Part shown: one piece after another, positions 14,895-26,956 of the stretch | Numbering within the stretch: the first letter of the stretch is position 1 | Layout: the number at the start of each line of letters is the position of its first letter | Assembly: GCA_004794785.1 (NCBI GenBank) | Contig: SJOL01009404.1 | Span: forward strand, 291,202-355,201 | DNA length: 64,000 nucleotides | Direction of reading: 5' to 3' | Source of the DNA: Opisthorchis felineus | Lineage: Eukaryota; Platyhelminthes; Trematoda; Opisthorchiida; Opisthorchiidae | Made by a program: the position numbers and the translations under genes | Notes under the pieces: model-generated | The model's input: the letters and a program-made list of their open reading frames with translations, nothing else | Databases searched by the model: none | Told to the model about the DNA's origin: nothing

Positions 14895-17800
14895 ACTTCC
14901 ATCCAGTCAGTTGCTGATAGTTTAATATTATTGGAAGCGGATGTGTAACAAACACTAGCCATGCACTTAACGGGAACAGAAATCATGTTACAGCTCACAA
15001 AAGAATGTGGTTTGATACCCGCTAGTAGTTAATGCTGTTCGGAGTGTTTGGATGAATGTTGGGCTTTCAAGTTTAGTTCTTGTTGAACGAATGATAGTCA
15101 CAATACCCGGTGCCTTGGCGTTCTGAGGCGAGTCTTCCTAGCTGCTAAGTTCAAGATCCATGTATTTCTGCTGTTGAATAAGTTTACCTTTTACGGCGAA
15201 ACCTCAATGGACGGGCATTTGGCTCGAACATTTGTCTGAGGGATGATTTTCTGCAAGCTTTCGGTGCATATGTTGAGCGTTTGGTTGTGTATGGACGAGA
15301 TCCAGTATTGTTATTATCCTTGATGCTGACCAATGAAAATGCATTGGGCTGACAAACTTGACGTTAGCCGTGCATGTTTCGTCTAACTTGATCAGAAGAT
15401 GCTATGCCATTGCGGTTTAAGATGGTTTATAGCATTTGTGGATCCGGTTTTAATGATCAGAAGTAATTGGCTTGCTCTCAACTCCTGAACAAAGAGCGCT
15501 ATGGAAACTCTAGCCTTGTCAACGGGGACAGCTCCCAGCAACGTCAGCCCTGACAGAAATATCAGTGCTTTGATCTGCATATCCGAGGACTGTTTCAGTT
15601 TAAACAGCTCACATTCTCAATTGACCCCTAAAGCATATGTTACTCTATCCTTAGCTGGCTAACAAAGAATTTGGGGAAGGTTTCACTGCAGATTGGTTTA
15701 CGCATGCCAAAACCTGAACAAAACTGCGCGACGATATACTGAACGGTGCAGTAACACAACTGCTGCGAAAGGATGTTGCTACAGTAGTGATTGAATGTGA
15801 CTTATTGTTCCCAACGTTTGTACCAAAAGCTTTACATTAGCTGCAGCGTGGACTAATAGGACGTCTTCACAGCGCTGATACCACGCCCAAGTGTGGTTGA
15901 ACTCTGTGTGTATTGATTGTTTCCAGCAATCATTTGGGCCACGTTGAGTTATGCGCAAAACCCCAAACCCAAATCGTACAAGTGGAGGTTTACCAACAAA
16001 CGCGGTACTGTGAATACGACAATAAAATAATAGGATTGTACAAACCTCAAATTGAGACTACACTGGTTTGCATACACAGTTTAGGAACTGCTAATTCCCA
16101 ACGGGATCCCAAAGTCCGACAAGATGGCCACAAGGTAGCGAAACCCATATGTTTATTTAAACAACACGTGTGATGACAAGGTCAAAAAGCGGTTTACGAT
16201 CAGGTCAAAACAATAAAGGCAGTATAGCCAAAAAACGACGAATGATGTTGTACAAAATAAGAATATAATAAAAGAATCAACAGTGCGTCGCAATTGAGTG
16301 CGTATAAGTCAGTTCCTCAGCTCCTTTTGAGGGTTGGTTCTGATGTAACCAATTCCCATGGTTTAGTCAATGTGCCGAGCAGCATTATGATGAAGTTTTG
16401 CTGTTACCTTCTGCTGTTCAACAAGTGCCCGTTGTTGTTGACCGGTTTAATCATGCCGCTTCTGCATTTGAATCCACCGCTGTTGTGACAATTCAGTTAT
16501 AGCTTCATTTATCTTCGTACATCAATGTTAAGATGCCAGAACGCAAGTCGGCAGATAACTACATGTACCTTTGTGATCCCATAAAAGGTGGCGTGTATCC
16601 GGCCAATCCACAATAAAAACATGATCTTCGAGTGCTCCATCTTGAACATTCAGAGTAGGCGAATCAGCGTTGTGTACGCATGAATGTACGTGACTGTTGA
16701 CCTACTGGTGCAATGCCAACATTAGCAGTGAGTCCAGGTGAACCTATCTTTAGTTAGGACAAAGGATAGTTCCAGTCTCCCGACTGCCTCCCTCAAAAGG
16801 TAGTACACTTCGAGCCAGTTTGTTCGGAACCATTTGTTTGTGGCGTTAACTACGCATTTTGGTTTCAACACCGAGCCTTTCTACATCTTAGCATCATGAA
16901 TTTTGGTGCAGCCCAAAGTCAAAGAGAGTTGGCAGTAAATAGATAGGCTGAGACAGAGATTAGCAATGAATTCGACTAAGTACACTAATTATTGCCGTCT
17001 TCTGGTGCAGATTCACAATGCTACCGCCAAGTTACTGTATTCTTTACCAGTTCACTTAATTAGGACAGTAAGTTCACAAATATACCGTATTAAATTTCAA
17101 TGCGACAAGGACGATGTAGCAAAATTAAGGAATTGTACGGGAGGTGCATTTCATCTATTCAAAATAAGGATTTTCAGACTCGACGTTTAGTCCAATCTGA
17201 GGTACTTTGATACCCGGTCCACGGTTTACTTTCATCACTCTTATTTGTTTTGCAAATTTAAAGGTTTGTAATAAAAAAGCTCACTCAACGTGCAAATTGA
17301 ATACTGTTACAGATTATGGATTGTACGAAGTTCGCCAAAATCCTGTCGAAAATTCCGTTACCTCCAACAGAGAACTACGATATCTTCTGCACTGAAGTGC
17401 ATTTGATTTGACCGCTTAGATTTTTTCGGTATGAAAATAAATGACATCAATGCGCAATGAGCGGAAAAACCCGAAGTTGTACTACTTTGGATAACAAGAA
17501 CGCCTTCGATTTTTAGCGACACTGGTGTCGTAGAAGTTTGTCTGGCTCTCCAGCAAACACGAACACCAGCTTCCTAGTGAATATACATGTAGTTCATGCA
17601 ACTCAGTGTGTCAGCGAAACCTGCCTGTTAAGAAAAGCCGTTGAATATCCGCTACAGTATCCCTTTGGAGGTGTTCAGAGGAAATCAGTAAACCACCGAG
17701 CATTGCCTTATAAGCAAAGCTTGTTCAAAAATCAGTTTAAAATCAGTTACGTTTGGAGGTAAAAACACTTAATAACATTGTGTGCGCACTCACACAGTGG

Positions 17801-18880
17801 CGGTCTCTACCGAAGCAAAAATTTAAAATTCAAATGAAGTACTCAGGCAAATTTCAAGTGCTTGATCTTGCAAATTGTGTTAATTTTCCTACCAGCACAG
17901 ATATTGAGACATCGTATGAATGTCGATCGCGGAGCCTAGGATTAACCGGTAGTACTGAAGGTTCAATAATGATTAGTTGGAATTTAAAGTCAAAATCACC
18001 GTTTTATCGGTCTCAATTACTGACCTCGGCAAAAGACGGATGACTGTTACAATCAATTTGGCCATATTATTTCGTGAGGTTCGTCTCTCTAGGCCAGTTA
18101 TGGGTTTATGGTGAACACAATTTTTCACCGCCATTGTTTTTCGTGTAATTGGCCTATTCTCCGTCTCATGTTTTTACCCGCAGCCTATAGCAAGCAATTT
18201 CCCAGTCTCAGAAAAAGCTGAAGCAATCGGTGGGGGTGTTACTCAAGTGGAATTGCATAGCTATCACTGAATGACGGGGTAAAGTAAAATGCGTGTTAGA
18301 ATGAGAAAATATGAACTACCTCCGCAGCGAGTTCTCGATAGGCTTCCGTATTCAATATTTAGTTGATAAAGGGGCAGTGAAAGAAGGTCGATTGAGACTT
18401 AAACTTTTATTTAGTTGTGTTCAATGGGTGTCAACACCCTGCTACATACCCTTTCAAGATCTGTTCGTATCTGTTGTCGTCCCCTTCCACCCTGAGTAGA
18501 GTTAGCGTGACAATACTACGTGAAAGTAGTAGAGTGGCTGTGGGCCTACAATCACTGCGTTATGGATAGTAAATGGATGACTCCGTCGGCTGTGCTTGTG
18601 TAACAGCAGGTCTGTAAGCATTTCCGACCCAGTATTCCATCGCAAATTGCGTTCAAACATGCTCAAGTCGTTGTTGCCGATACTTGGTTATCGAGCTCAC
18701 AATGAGATAACGGGTAATGTATAGCAGGAAGAGTGTGCGTCCGGAGAGTAATCCTTGTAGGTGGCCCCGGAGGGCTCTACGCCTCCTTGAAAAACCATCT
18801 TCGGCCCTCAAAACAAAGCTTTGCCTAAATAAAGCTCTAATATTTTGTTTTTCATGCCAATTCCTTTCAAGACCTTTGAT

Positions 18881-19033
18881 GAGGTACCCCAACTGAAGCT
18901 ATGCCAAAATCAAGCCCCGAGGCTTTACCCGCAACCCAGCGTATTGTGGCTACCATAAAGTCCTCCATGGAAAAGGACTTTAAGGAAATCCGCGCTAGTT
19001 TGGATGAAGCAAACTGGTACTCAAAAAAATAAC
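18881..19033 (+). other. Short coding-like open stretch, unknown
   Basis: After a pyrimidine tract ending in CTTTCAAG at about 18870, a frame stays open from 18883 to a TAA at 19031. It contains MPKSSPEALPATQRIVATIK then SSMEKDFKEIRASLDEANWY, charged and helix-like. A second frame from the same acceptor-like site is also open for 34 codons. No family is recognised. It could be a terminal exon of an unseen gene, a decayed element, or chance. Confidence 0.15.
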
Positions 19034-19440
19034 ACCTATAAATGATCTTCTTTACCGATTTGGAAGTCTTGCACATTAACTTGGTGAGCTGAAAGCAACT
19101 ACAATCCCATTAAAATCTTTAATATACTGCTTGACATGATTTCGCTGCATGAGGGCCCCTCTCATATGTTCGTCGATTCAGTGCGTTCCTTTCAAATGGT
19201 GCTGCTCCTTTTACAGCAGCCCTACAAAGCTTCTAGATTTTGTTTGTTTTGTGTGTTGCGTCCGCAAACATACTGTTGGGCGGACTTGAAAGAATCAGCC
19301 GGGTTCTTATTAGGTGAGAAATTTTGCATTATTTTCTTTCGGAGCATTCAGATTGTGGCTTCGTGTTAGTACGTAATACTGTCTGCTACGGCACGCCTTC
19401 TCAGAACAAGAGAGTTAACACTTTAGTCATCACTCTAGAC

Positions 19441-19824
19441 TTCTAGACAAATACACTCATCTGTATATCAACTGGGTTTGCACGGGAGACTCCACCGAAT
19501 CTTTCGTTTATGATATTCAACTGAATATGAGTAGTTTCCATTATGAAGAAATACTGCGATATCTCGAATAACCTACCAAGTGAAACGGGGCAGCCTTTGT
19601 GCAGCACATTCAGTTGAAGAATACCATAAAGGAGGGGTTCTGTTAAGTTTTCCGTGAAAACCCAGTTGATATGCAAATGAGTGTATCTGTCGAGATCTGT
19701 TCGATTTTGGTTCAAGTTGAACATGAGCTTGACAAAACCTCGATAATTGCCTCTACCTGATGAGCTTCAAGAAGGACGAAGCCGGTCGTTGGCTAACGAA
19801 GAGTTTTCAGCAATCTTGTCAGTA
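19441..19824. repeat. Foldback repeat family, copy 2, with hammerhead-like motif
   Basis: Two arms of about 90 bp are reverse complements of each other. The left arm at 19445-19535 reads ACACTCATCTGTATATCAAC and continues through GGGTTTGCACGGGAGACTCC. The right arm at 19605-19697 reads, inverted, ACACTCATTTGCATATCAAC and then GGGTTTTCACGG. Past the right arm, at 19757-19787, lies a hammerhead-like core. The segment is related to 10450-10812 and to a fragment at 62424-62476. The minus-strand open frame across it (93 codons) shows no motif. Known elements of this kind include Penelope-like terminal repeats and small non-autonomous retrozymes; which applies here is inference. Confidence 0.6.
19757..19787 (+). 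ncRNA. Hammerhead-ribozyme-like motif (probably decayed)
   Basis: An exact CTGATGA core (19757-19763) is followed by a possible stem II ending GGAC at 19777, then GAA-G in place of GAAA, a self-complementary GCCGGT that could be a minimal stem III, and a GTC cleavage triplet ending at 19787. Stem I is partly complementary (CTCTAC before the core, GTTGG after the triplet). Stem II has one C-A mismatch and wobble pairs, and the A15.1 position is G. The copy at 10749 has lost the core. An ancestral ribozyme is plausible; activity of this copy is unlikely. Confidence 0.35.
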
Positions 19825-21750
19825 GCTTCCTTTAGAAAAATCAGCCTTCTTCTGATACACCGATTTACCTTAAATTAATTTAGAGAATATTTACGCTGAT
19901 TAGACTATATTATTTATGTTTACAGTCTTCTGCTTACAAAGAAATCCCAGAAATATGTTTCTTGTTGTGAGTGAAATATTACGACCGAATTTTTCCACCA
20001 CACTCCTCACTCAGAGGAGTAGATTTTTTTGAATAACGAAAGAGGTATATTGAGGGAAATACACATCGCCACTGGTACTGCTGAACTCTTACACTAAGTG
20101 GGTAATGTCACTATAATTTCCATTAAGAAATCCTTTTGTATCGTCAGGGGGATTTTAGTTCATTTCATTCAACCAAGAGATTACTATTCAAGCGTCTTAA
20201 ACATGTCTGATTATTTACAACACGAAAGAAGACAAAGACGAAAAACGAAATGGTGGAACGCATTATCGGTCAATCCAGACCAAGTTTCTAATAGATGCTT
20301 GATCTTTATTGTAATATTGGAGTATTAGTTCTTACTGTTGTTCACTAAATTGCTACTATACAGACCAGACTGGGTAACATTCAGGTCTCTCGCTTGTGAT
20401 AACCCGTAAGGCAAAAACTGCTAAAATAAATAAGTGCAGATTTCAGGTACGGGTATTGAGGTGGGTTGGAAAGCTTGATCCTTCATTCCGGACAAAAGAA
20501 AAAATGTCTCTACATCTTATAAATACCCGCCCAAATCACTCTGGAACAACTAGAATACATTTATCCAACTTCTCTTGTCAAAGGTGGCTCACGTTGTTTA
20601 TCCTCCAGCAGACGACGTCCAGATCAACTAGCAATTTTTACCTTCTGGGGTGCATCTTCATGTAATACTTTTTGGAAATATTTGAAACATTCGACAGTAA
20701 GCAGTGGAAGAAACACTCATCGGAAATAACAGTGCAAAACGGGGAATCGTTCGGCTTCAATTTACGAAGGTGTTTTTCTTCTGCTTATATCACAAAATAT
20801 TACTTCACTGTCAGTGTTTTCTCTCGCAGCTCCCTAAAAGTGTTCCTTGCTGGCACAAAGTTCACTAGTCTAACGTGATGTTAGAAACAGGAGACTGCAG
20901 TCACCCACATCACTTACGTGTATGTTGAATATCCGGGATATTCACCTCAGTCGGAACAGAACATCCCGGGAAACTGAATTAATATTAGTTTCCAATAGAA
21001 GAATATCACATAGTTGTCAGCTAATACGAGAGAAAGCTTTGTTGTCCGAGAGACATTTCTTGAGAGTTAACTATTGTTAACTAATATGATTTCATTCTTG
21101 GATTCAACAGTGCAACTCTCTGGCTCCCAAATGTTTCACACTCTAGTTAACAGCCAACGTGACCAACTCTGTTTTTGTCCGGTAACAACACTCACTTGTT
21201 GAGTACGACATTACACTTTTCCGGCCACTACAATGATGATTTCCTCTTGTTGACTTGAAGTCTCTACTTCCGAGACACGTATGCAATTTGGAACAAATAT
21301 GATATCCGGAGACTAATAGTAAACAGAAACTACCGTGCGCAGAACTATAGTGTTCAGGGACTACTTAGATGACGCATTTGACACATTTATCAGGCGGATC
21401 ACTGTACCACTGGGTGTAGATTCCGAAGATTTTTATCTTACCGGCAGTAATCGGGACCCAAACTGATGATTATGAATGCATTGGTGAAATACTTGTCTAT
21501 TTCAACCACTGATTTCAGCTTCAGCAAGCGTTTCAGTCAACCGTCTTCACCACGACGTTCCAATGTGCAGACACGCCACACTGGAGGTTTGTTCTTGCAC
21601 TTCTATGAATTCCGGTGCTCATCAACTCTGTGCAGTATGGATTAACGAAATAAAGTGATTGCCATGGAGCGTGCTAGGCGCACGTCATTCTATGGAAAAC
21701 CTGTTGAACGCAGCTGATTTACCTCAGTTGTGTGTTCCCCATGGCATCAT

Positions 21751-21753
<3 letters not shown>

Positions 21754-21787
<34 letters not shown>
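21754..21787. repeat. TA dinucleotide microsatellite
   Basis: About seventeen perfect AT/TA units with no interruption. Length of such a run is prone to assembly and sequencing error. Confidence 0.95.
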
Positions 21788-21789
<2 letters not shown>

Positions 21790-24700
21790 AAGGCTGGGAT
21801 ACTGGCATAATAATGCTCTCTCTCGGGGAAAGCAACCACAAAGTCTAAATGTTACATTTTGTAAAAGTTTCACAGCAGTAATCTTGCGTGTGTACTTTTG
21901 TCTCAACGAATGTTGCCATGACGGTGCAATCTGAAAAACTGCACATGAGAATTCGGCGATACTGATCACCACTTACCTACCGTGTTAGCTTATTCATGCC
22001 ATAGGTAGTTTTCCAGGGCTGCATTTCAACCAATGGACGCGTTCATTTCCCCCTTTCGGACAGACGACAAACAGTACAGACTAACCTTCGGAGGAGATCA
22101 TTTATGGTTAATCCATTTGGGCTTGCATTAGAGCAACCATCTTCTAGATCGAAGCTGTATCACTCTTTGAGACATGTTCTGATCAAAATCGCCTTTAGAG
22201 GGGACAAAATGTCATACGTCCCGTTTGCCTAGCGCAAACGTTTTTCTGGTGGCTTCAGCAGATTTTTCTTGAGCAATGCGAGAAACAGCATGGCTATATA
22301 GGCCTTCCCTTCTGCACTGTAAGCGGTATGCTGACTTATTAATAATACTTGTAATCATAGTTGCAACTAGCATCCTGTTGCTTCCGATCTCGTAACGTTC
22401 CATTTGCTTCCTTGTGAAAATCAACGTACGTCTGAGTGCAACGTTTCCAAACCCGTCAGTCCATATGATGCTTTTCTAAAATGCATGAAACTCAGTTGCG
22501 CTGAACTTCACTTTTAGAGTTATTGGAGATTACAGATCATTAATCCATCAGAAATACCTTCTTTCATTAGTTTTGCACTTCACAGTTGCGGGAACTGTGA
22601 CCGCTTACATTTAAGGTCAGCCTGGAACTTGCGGTTCTTTTATCCAAAGTGGTGTGCAGACTACTGCAAATTCAAAGTGACTAGTGTGTCACGTGTAGTA
22701 CTAGGGGCTTTTGATTTTTATGTTTGTATTTTATATCAGCTCCCTGCGGAGAGACCACTTCAGAAAAGATCACTCCTGTTCGATGTCTTCGGTGACCTCT
22801 GAAGAGAGGTTTCGGGGCAAATCACTTGTTGTTTAAACGGAACCCTTATTCCTCATTCAGCTTAATCGGAATTTGTTCAGGTATGCGAACGTCTACATCC
22901 AAACTTGCCACCGTACTACTAGTTAACTCCGACAGCGAACACTGAGCTTTAACATAAATAACCAAGTAATACATCTGTTGGGCAGAAATGCCGATTGGTT
23001 GTGTGACTTTAATCCAGCCCCCAATACAGTTAATTGTGGTCCACAACTCAACCTAAATTTAACATGCGGTCAGAACATCGAAACTCTTTATTGAGATATA
23101 AACTGTTGGTCTTTACCCACAACGGATGGACGTTTTGGGATCGACAACCGCAAACCTTGCATCTGAGTAGGCTAGGAATGAACCCACAATCACGACAAGC
23201 CTTGCCCTCGAACTAGCATCGTAAAACCTATGTCCTTTCGACCAATACACTCTCTTCATACCAATTCGATTTTTCGGGGGAGTCTCACCTGGGATCCAGG
23301 TTGATCTCTCGTCAATAATGTGAACGTGCTGCATAAGCCAATTGGAGTTGTATTAGAACATAACGTTGACGAAAACATGGGGATTACGAATTACCGATGA
23401 GCCCAAGAAGAGCAAAACCGACTGTGGACTGTCAAAGAGTCATCAGCGACCATATGGACAGTGTATTAAGTCTAGAGCCGCATATGTGCTATTTTACTGA
23501 AGCGGGATCTAGTAGCTTGAGCTGCAACAGGACTTAATGGTCCGTAACTGGCCTAAATGTTCTGCGCACTGAACTTTCATTTTTCAATCCTATCGTTCAG
23601 GTGGAATATACCCGATTTTCGTCTAAGTAAATCATTTCTACTTTTTGTTTCTATTACACACTGCACGCACATCCTGCCAGTCTCTTCATAAAAGCGGATA
23701 AAAATTCTGCAGTCCTCACATCAAATCTAGACTTGTGCATCATCCGCACATTTCAGCGCACAGAGGACATATAAATGAATTTAGGGCTTTCTTACTGTCC
23801 CCCATACCACTGAATATGGTAGGGCTTGCTCTAGTGGTCATTACAACTGAATCACTGCCTTTTGACTCCTCGCGTAGCTATATTTCTACGATATCCCTCG
23901 CGGAACCACCAGCCAACTGGCGTCGGCTATGCATGACCCGTATGCCAATAGAGTCTTCTAAAAGGTGTGGATATAGTAGAGCAGAGAAGAGTAAAGTAGA
24001 GAGTAGGCTGACCGTTTGCTACACAAAATGACCCGCATGGGTGGGCATGTGCACAATTATAGCGAGTCATGAGTACAGGCAGGTAACAAGATAGGGACGC
24101 AAAAGAGTTGACTTCGTTTTTTGGCAAAACGGTACCGAGAGTGAACTAGCCCCATCAGTAATTCGATAAGTTTTAAAAAGCGCGTCGATGTGGATACTTT
24201 TCCCCATAGGCTATTTGGGTTGGCCTGCTTGCATCAGTTTACAAAAATTACCCTCCAAAATTCGACACAGTAATGTGAACCTACACCGAATACTATTGTC
24301 CCATTTGCGCCAAACACGTTCACAGTATGTGGATCCCTTTGGTTTTGAAAAGATTCAAAAACACGTCCGGAAGATGAACTTAATGTATTTTTTCACGTAT
24401 GCTTTTCAGTAGAGCATGAGGCGTTCGTTTGTCTAGAAAATCAGAATGCGGTCTAATCAACAACAGAATGTACCTAAAAGTATAGGCACGTGTTCCCAAT
24501 TTCTTCATATATTACGTACCCGTTTTTATTTGTACTGCCTTGTCTTCCTCGCTACATATTTCGCTAAAATTGGGCTCACTGGATAAGATGTCAATCATCT
24601 TGCTAATATGGTAGAATTTACAATGGGATAAACCCGGTTCCATTATCCAACTTGGGTGTTAGGACTTAAATTTTCATTTTCGAATGTTCCAATGGATTAA

Positions 24701-26805
24701 AATGTGCCTTCTGAAGAGCTGCTTTAACGTTGATCATTAGTCTAGGTGTTTATAGTATGAACTGACAGGCGTAGACCTCACTGTTTTGTCTCTAGCTCTG
24801 TGGGTGAGCTAACTCAGACAATTTCTCACACACTTTCAAGCGGAACATTCTCCTCAAATGGACTGCTTAGGCCAAGGACAAATTCAACTGCCTTCTCCAG
24901 CCTTAACCAGGAATTATAGTACACGTACTTTTTGGAGTAACATGATGCTTTGCGAGAGGTGTGAGTAAGTTGAGTCGGGCATTTTGTTTATTATCCACAT
25001 GAAGCCAATTATCTTTGCGTTGCGCTATCGATAGTAGGCTTCAAAGTCATTGGCACAGTTTTACTTGCAAACGATGATGTCCGCCCAAACAACGTCTAAA
25101 TTTTATACAAGTCAGCTTATGTGCATCGCGCTAATCATTTGTGAAATAATGAACAAACCACTGGGCTAAAAATTAGCTTAGTTTATTTAATTTTACGATT
25201 TTTACTCCTCTGCACCTGATGTGAATACGAGAATGTGGGAAAACGAAGCAACAGTGCTAAATACTCAAGGTGGGGCTTCAAATGACTTTCGGTTACTTGT
25301 TAAACACTTAGTGACTACATGAAACCAACAGGAATTTAAGTTCTTGCGGCCTTAACTACGAACATTAGGCCCCGCCCTATATTAGAATCAATTTCTCAAA
25401 CTTAACACAAACCCGCACTACACTGACTCCAGATGCGCTCATTTTATTGTCCTGTTATGAGCAATACAACAGAAGTTGTAAGGAAAATGACTGGATAATC
25501 TTCAAAGCTCCAAGGACGCTTGTCTCAAACTAACTAGGGATTTTAATGGGCTATGTAAGGCAATGCGACTAAAACAAAAGTGCATCCATAATGGCTCTGT
25601 GCTGGCCTTCTAGTTTTATATATCGTAAGATTTACTCCTAGTGTAGCTAGAATCTTTGTACTGTTACGCCGCACAGTAATCCTGAGATTGGATTTCTAAA
25701 GCATCTTCTCTTGTAGAAACCCGAAAAAAATCTAAAGTATGGACCCTACAAATTGTTATGAACTTCGCTAAAACACCCAAAATCTCGGAAACAAAATCAT
25801 AAAATTTTCCTGGCCATACAGAATAAAATCATGGACTAGGAAATAATCTGCCATCCTGCGTTCTTATTTCTGAATGCTGCCAGGATAGTTAGGTTATTGG
25901 GAGTAAAGTAGCAGAGCTGAACTATCTGTGCCAGTAAAATAGACAAACATACACGCATGTTGAGCGGTATGAGCTTAGGTGAACAAGGAAAGCTGGATTT
26001 TGGACAGGGGAATGTCAGCGGACGGCAAAGTGAAAGGAAAGCGGCAAAAGCCAAGTTGAACAAGGACGGATGTTTGATGCTTCCTGGCTATGGTCAACGT
26101 AATTCCGTTTACACACGACCGCGAACTTCATACGTTGTGGCAAGTAACCAGTCCAACTGGCGAACATGTTACTTCTTAGCCGTCACTATGAGTGAGGTTG
26201 CTGGGCGAGGTTCTCGAAGGGCAAACAAAACTGCGGCCTACAACTCCAAAACGGCTATCAGATCTTGTCACTTCAGTGCTATTCAAAGGTAAAAATAACG
26301 TCAACTCTACTGATAGCTTCTAGTGACGTAGGACTTTCGGCGATAAATACCCGCTCGCATCCTTTTCCGTTTACTTTTACAAACGCTTTCTTCACGGTGG
26401 TGTAACAACTTAACTAACAAGCTACTGTTATCTATGATCACGATATACAGTGACTCGAGAATACGGTGTATCTGGTACAGATCATTGCTATTTTCCTGCT
26501 GTCGTACATTGTGATAATTTCGACATCAAACCGTTTGGATTTTACAACATGCCAGTTCCCTTGGCAAACGGAAAAGGAGAACGAATCAAGAGTTCTATGA
26601 AACCCCGAGAGAATGAGTGTACCAAAATTGGAATTCAAACCTGTTATTCCCAAGCTAGTTGCTTGAACAGTACCAGATTCATTAAAAGATTGACAGAAAC
26701 ACGAAACGGCGCTCTTGCCGTATAAATGGTCGTACCTAGCAGACTTACACTGTCAATCAGATCTGAAATGCTTGTGATCCTCCATATTTCTCCATCTCCT
26801 CATAG

Positions 26806-26956
26806 GAGAAAAACCGTCTGCAACACTCCTTATCGGACCCTCCACAGAAACACTATTCGCAAGAGTTCAAAGGTGAAGAAATGAAGAGCGTAATCAGCCG
26901 GTTGGAAGATGACAAGAAGAGACTTTCTCAGAGGATCGAGAAACTAACCGCAAACG
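26806..26956 (+). CDS. CEP135: CEP135-like exon A (first recognised exon), coiled coil
   Basis: A pyrimidine-rich tract ending in CTCATAG precedes the exon, and the donor is ACG|GTGAGT. It enters at phase 0 and leaves at phase 1 (151 nt). The 50 codons begin EKNRLQHSLSDPPQ and end in a charged coiled-coil run, SRLEDDKKRLSQRIEKLTAN. In CEP135 a similar 'LEQEKQRLSKKV' block stands just before the Ser/Arg linker, which fits. The spare G completes the first codon (GAA, Glu) of the next exon, which supports the pairing of A with B. At least one upstream exon must exist, because the frame is open at the acceptor and the codons hold no plausible start near it. Confidence 0.72.

Larger units (their letters stand above)
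1..26805. other. Region upstream of the first recognised exon; no firm gene
   Basis: I read both strands for CEP135 N-terminal motifs and for other families and found no exon I can defend. Open frames are short (the longest, 14134-14484, is 116 codons), lack family motifs and look like chance. What can be seen: a tRNA-like SINE remnant near 4.53 kb, a foldback repeat family at 10.45 and 19.44 kb, an AACC repeat at 14.87 kb, a TA repeat at 21.75 kb, and two weak coding-like stretches (7.6-7.9 kb minus, 18.88-19.03 kb plus). It may be one or more 5' introns of the gene, or intergenic DNA. Confidence 0.5.

Noticed and set aside
14686..14955. 89-codon minus-strand open frame
   Set aside because: Its start is the translated AACC microsatellite flank, and the remainder has no recognisable domain.
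25957..26292. 111-codon open frame just upstream of exon A
   Set aside because: It was considered as an upstream CEP135 exon, but the translation has no heptads or CEP135 motifs and no clear donor ends it.
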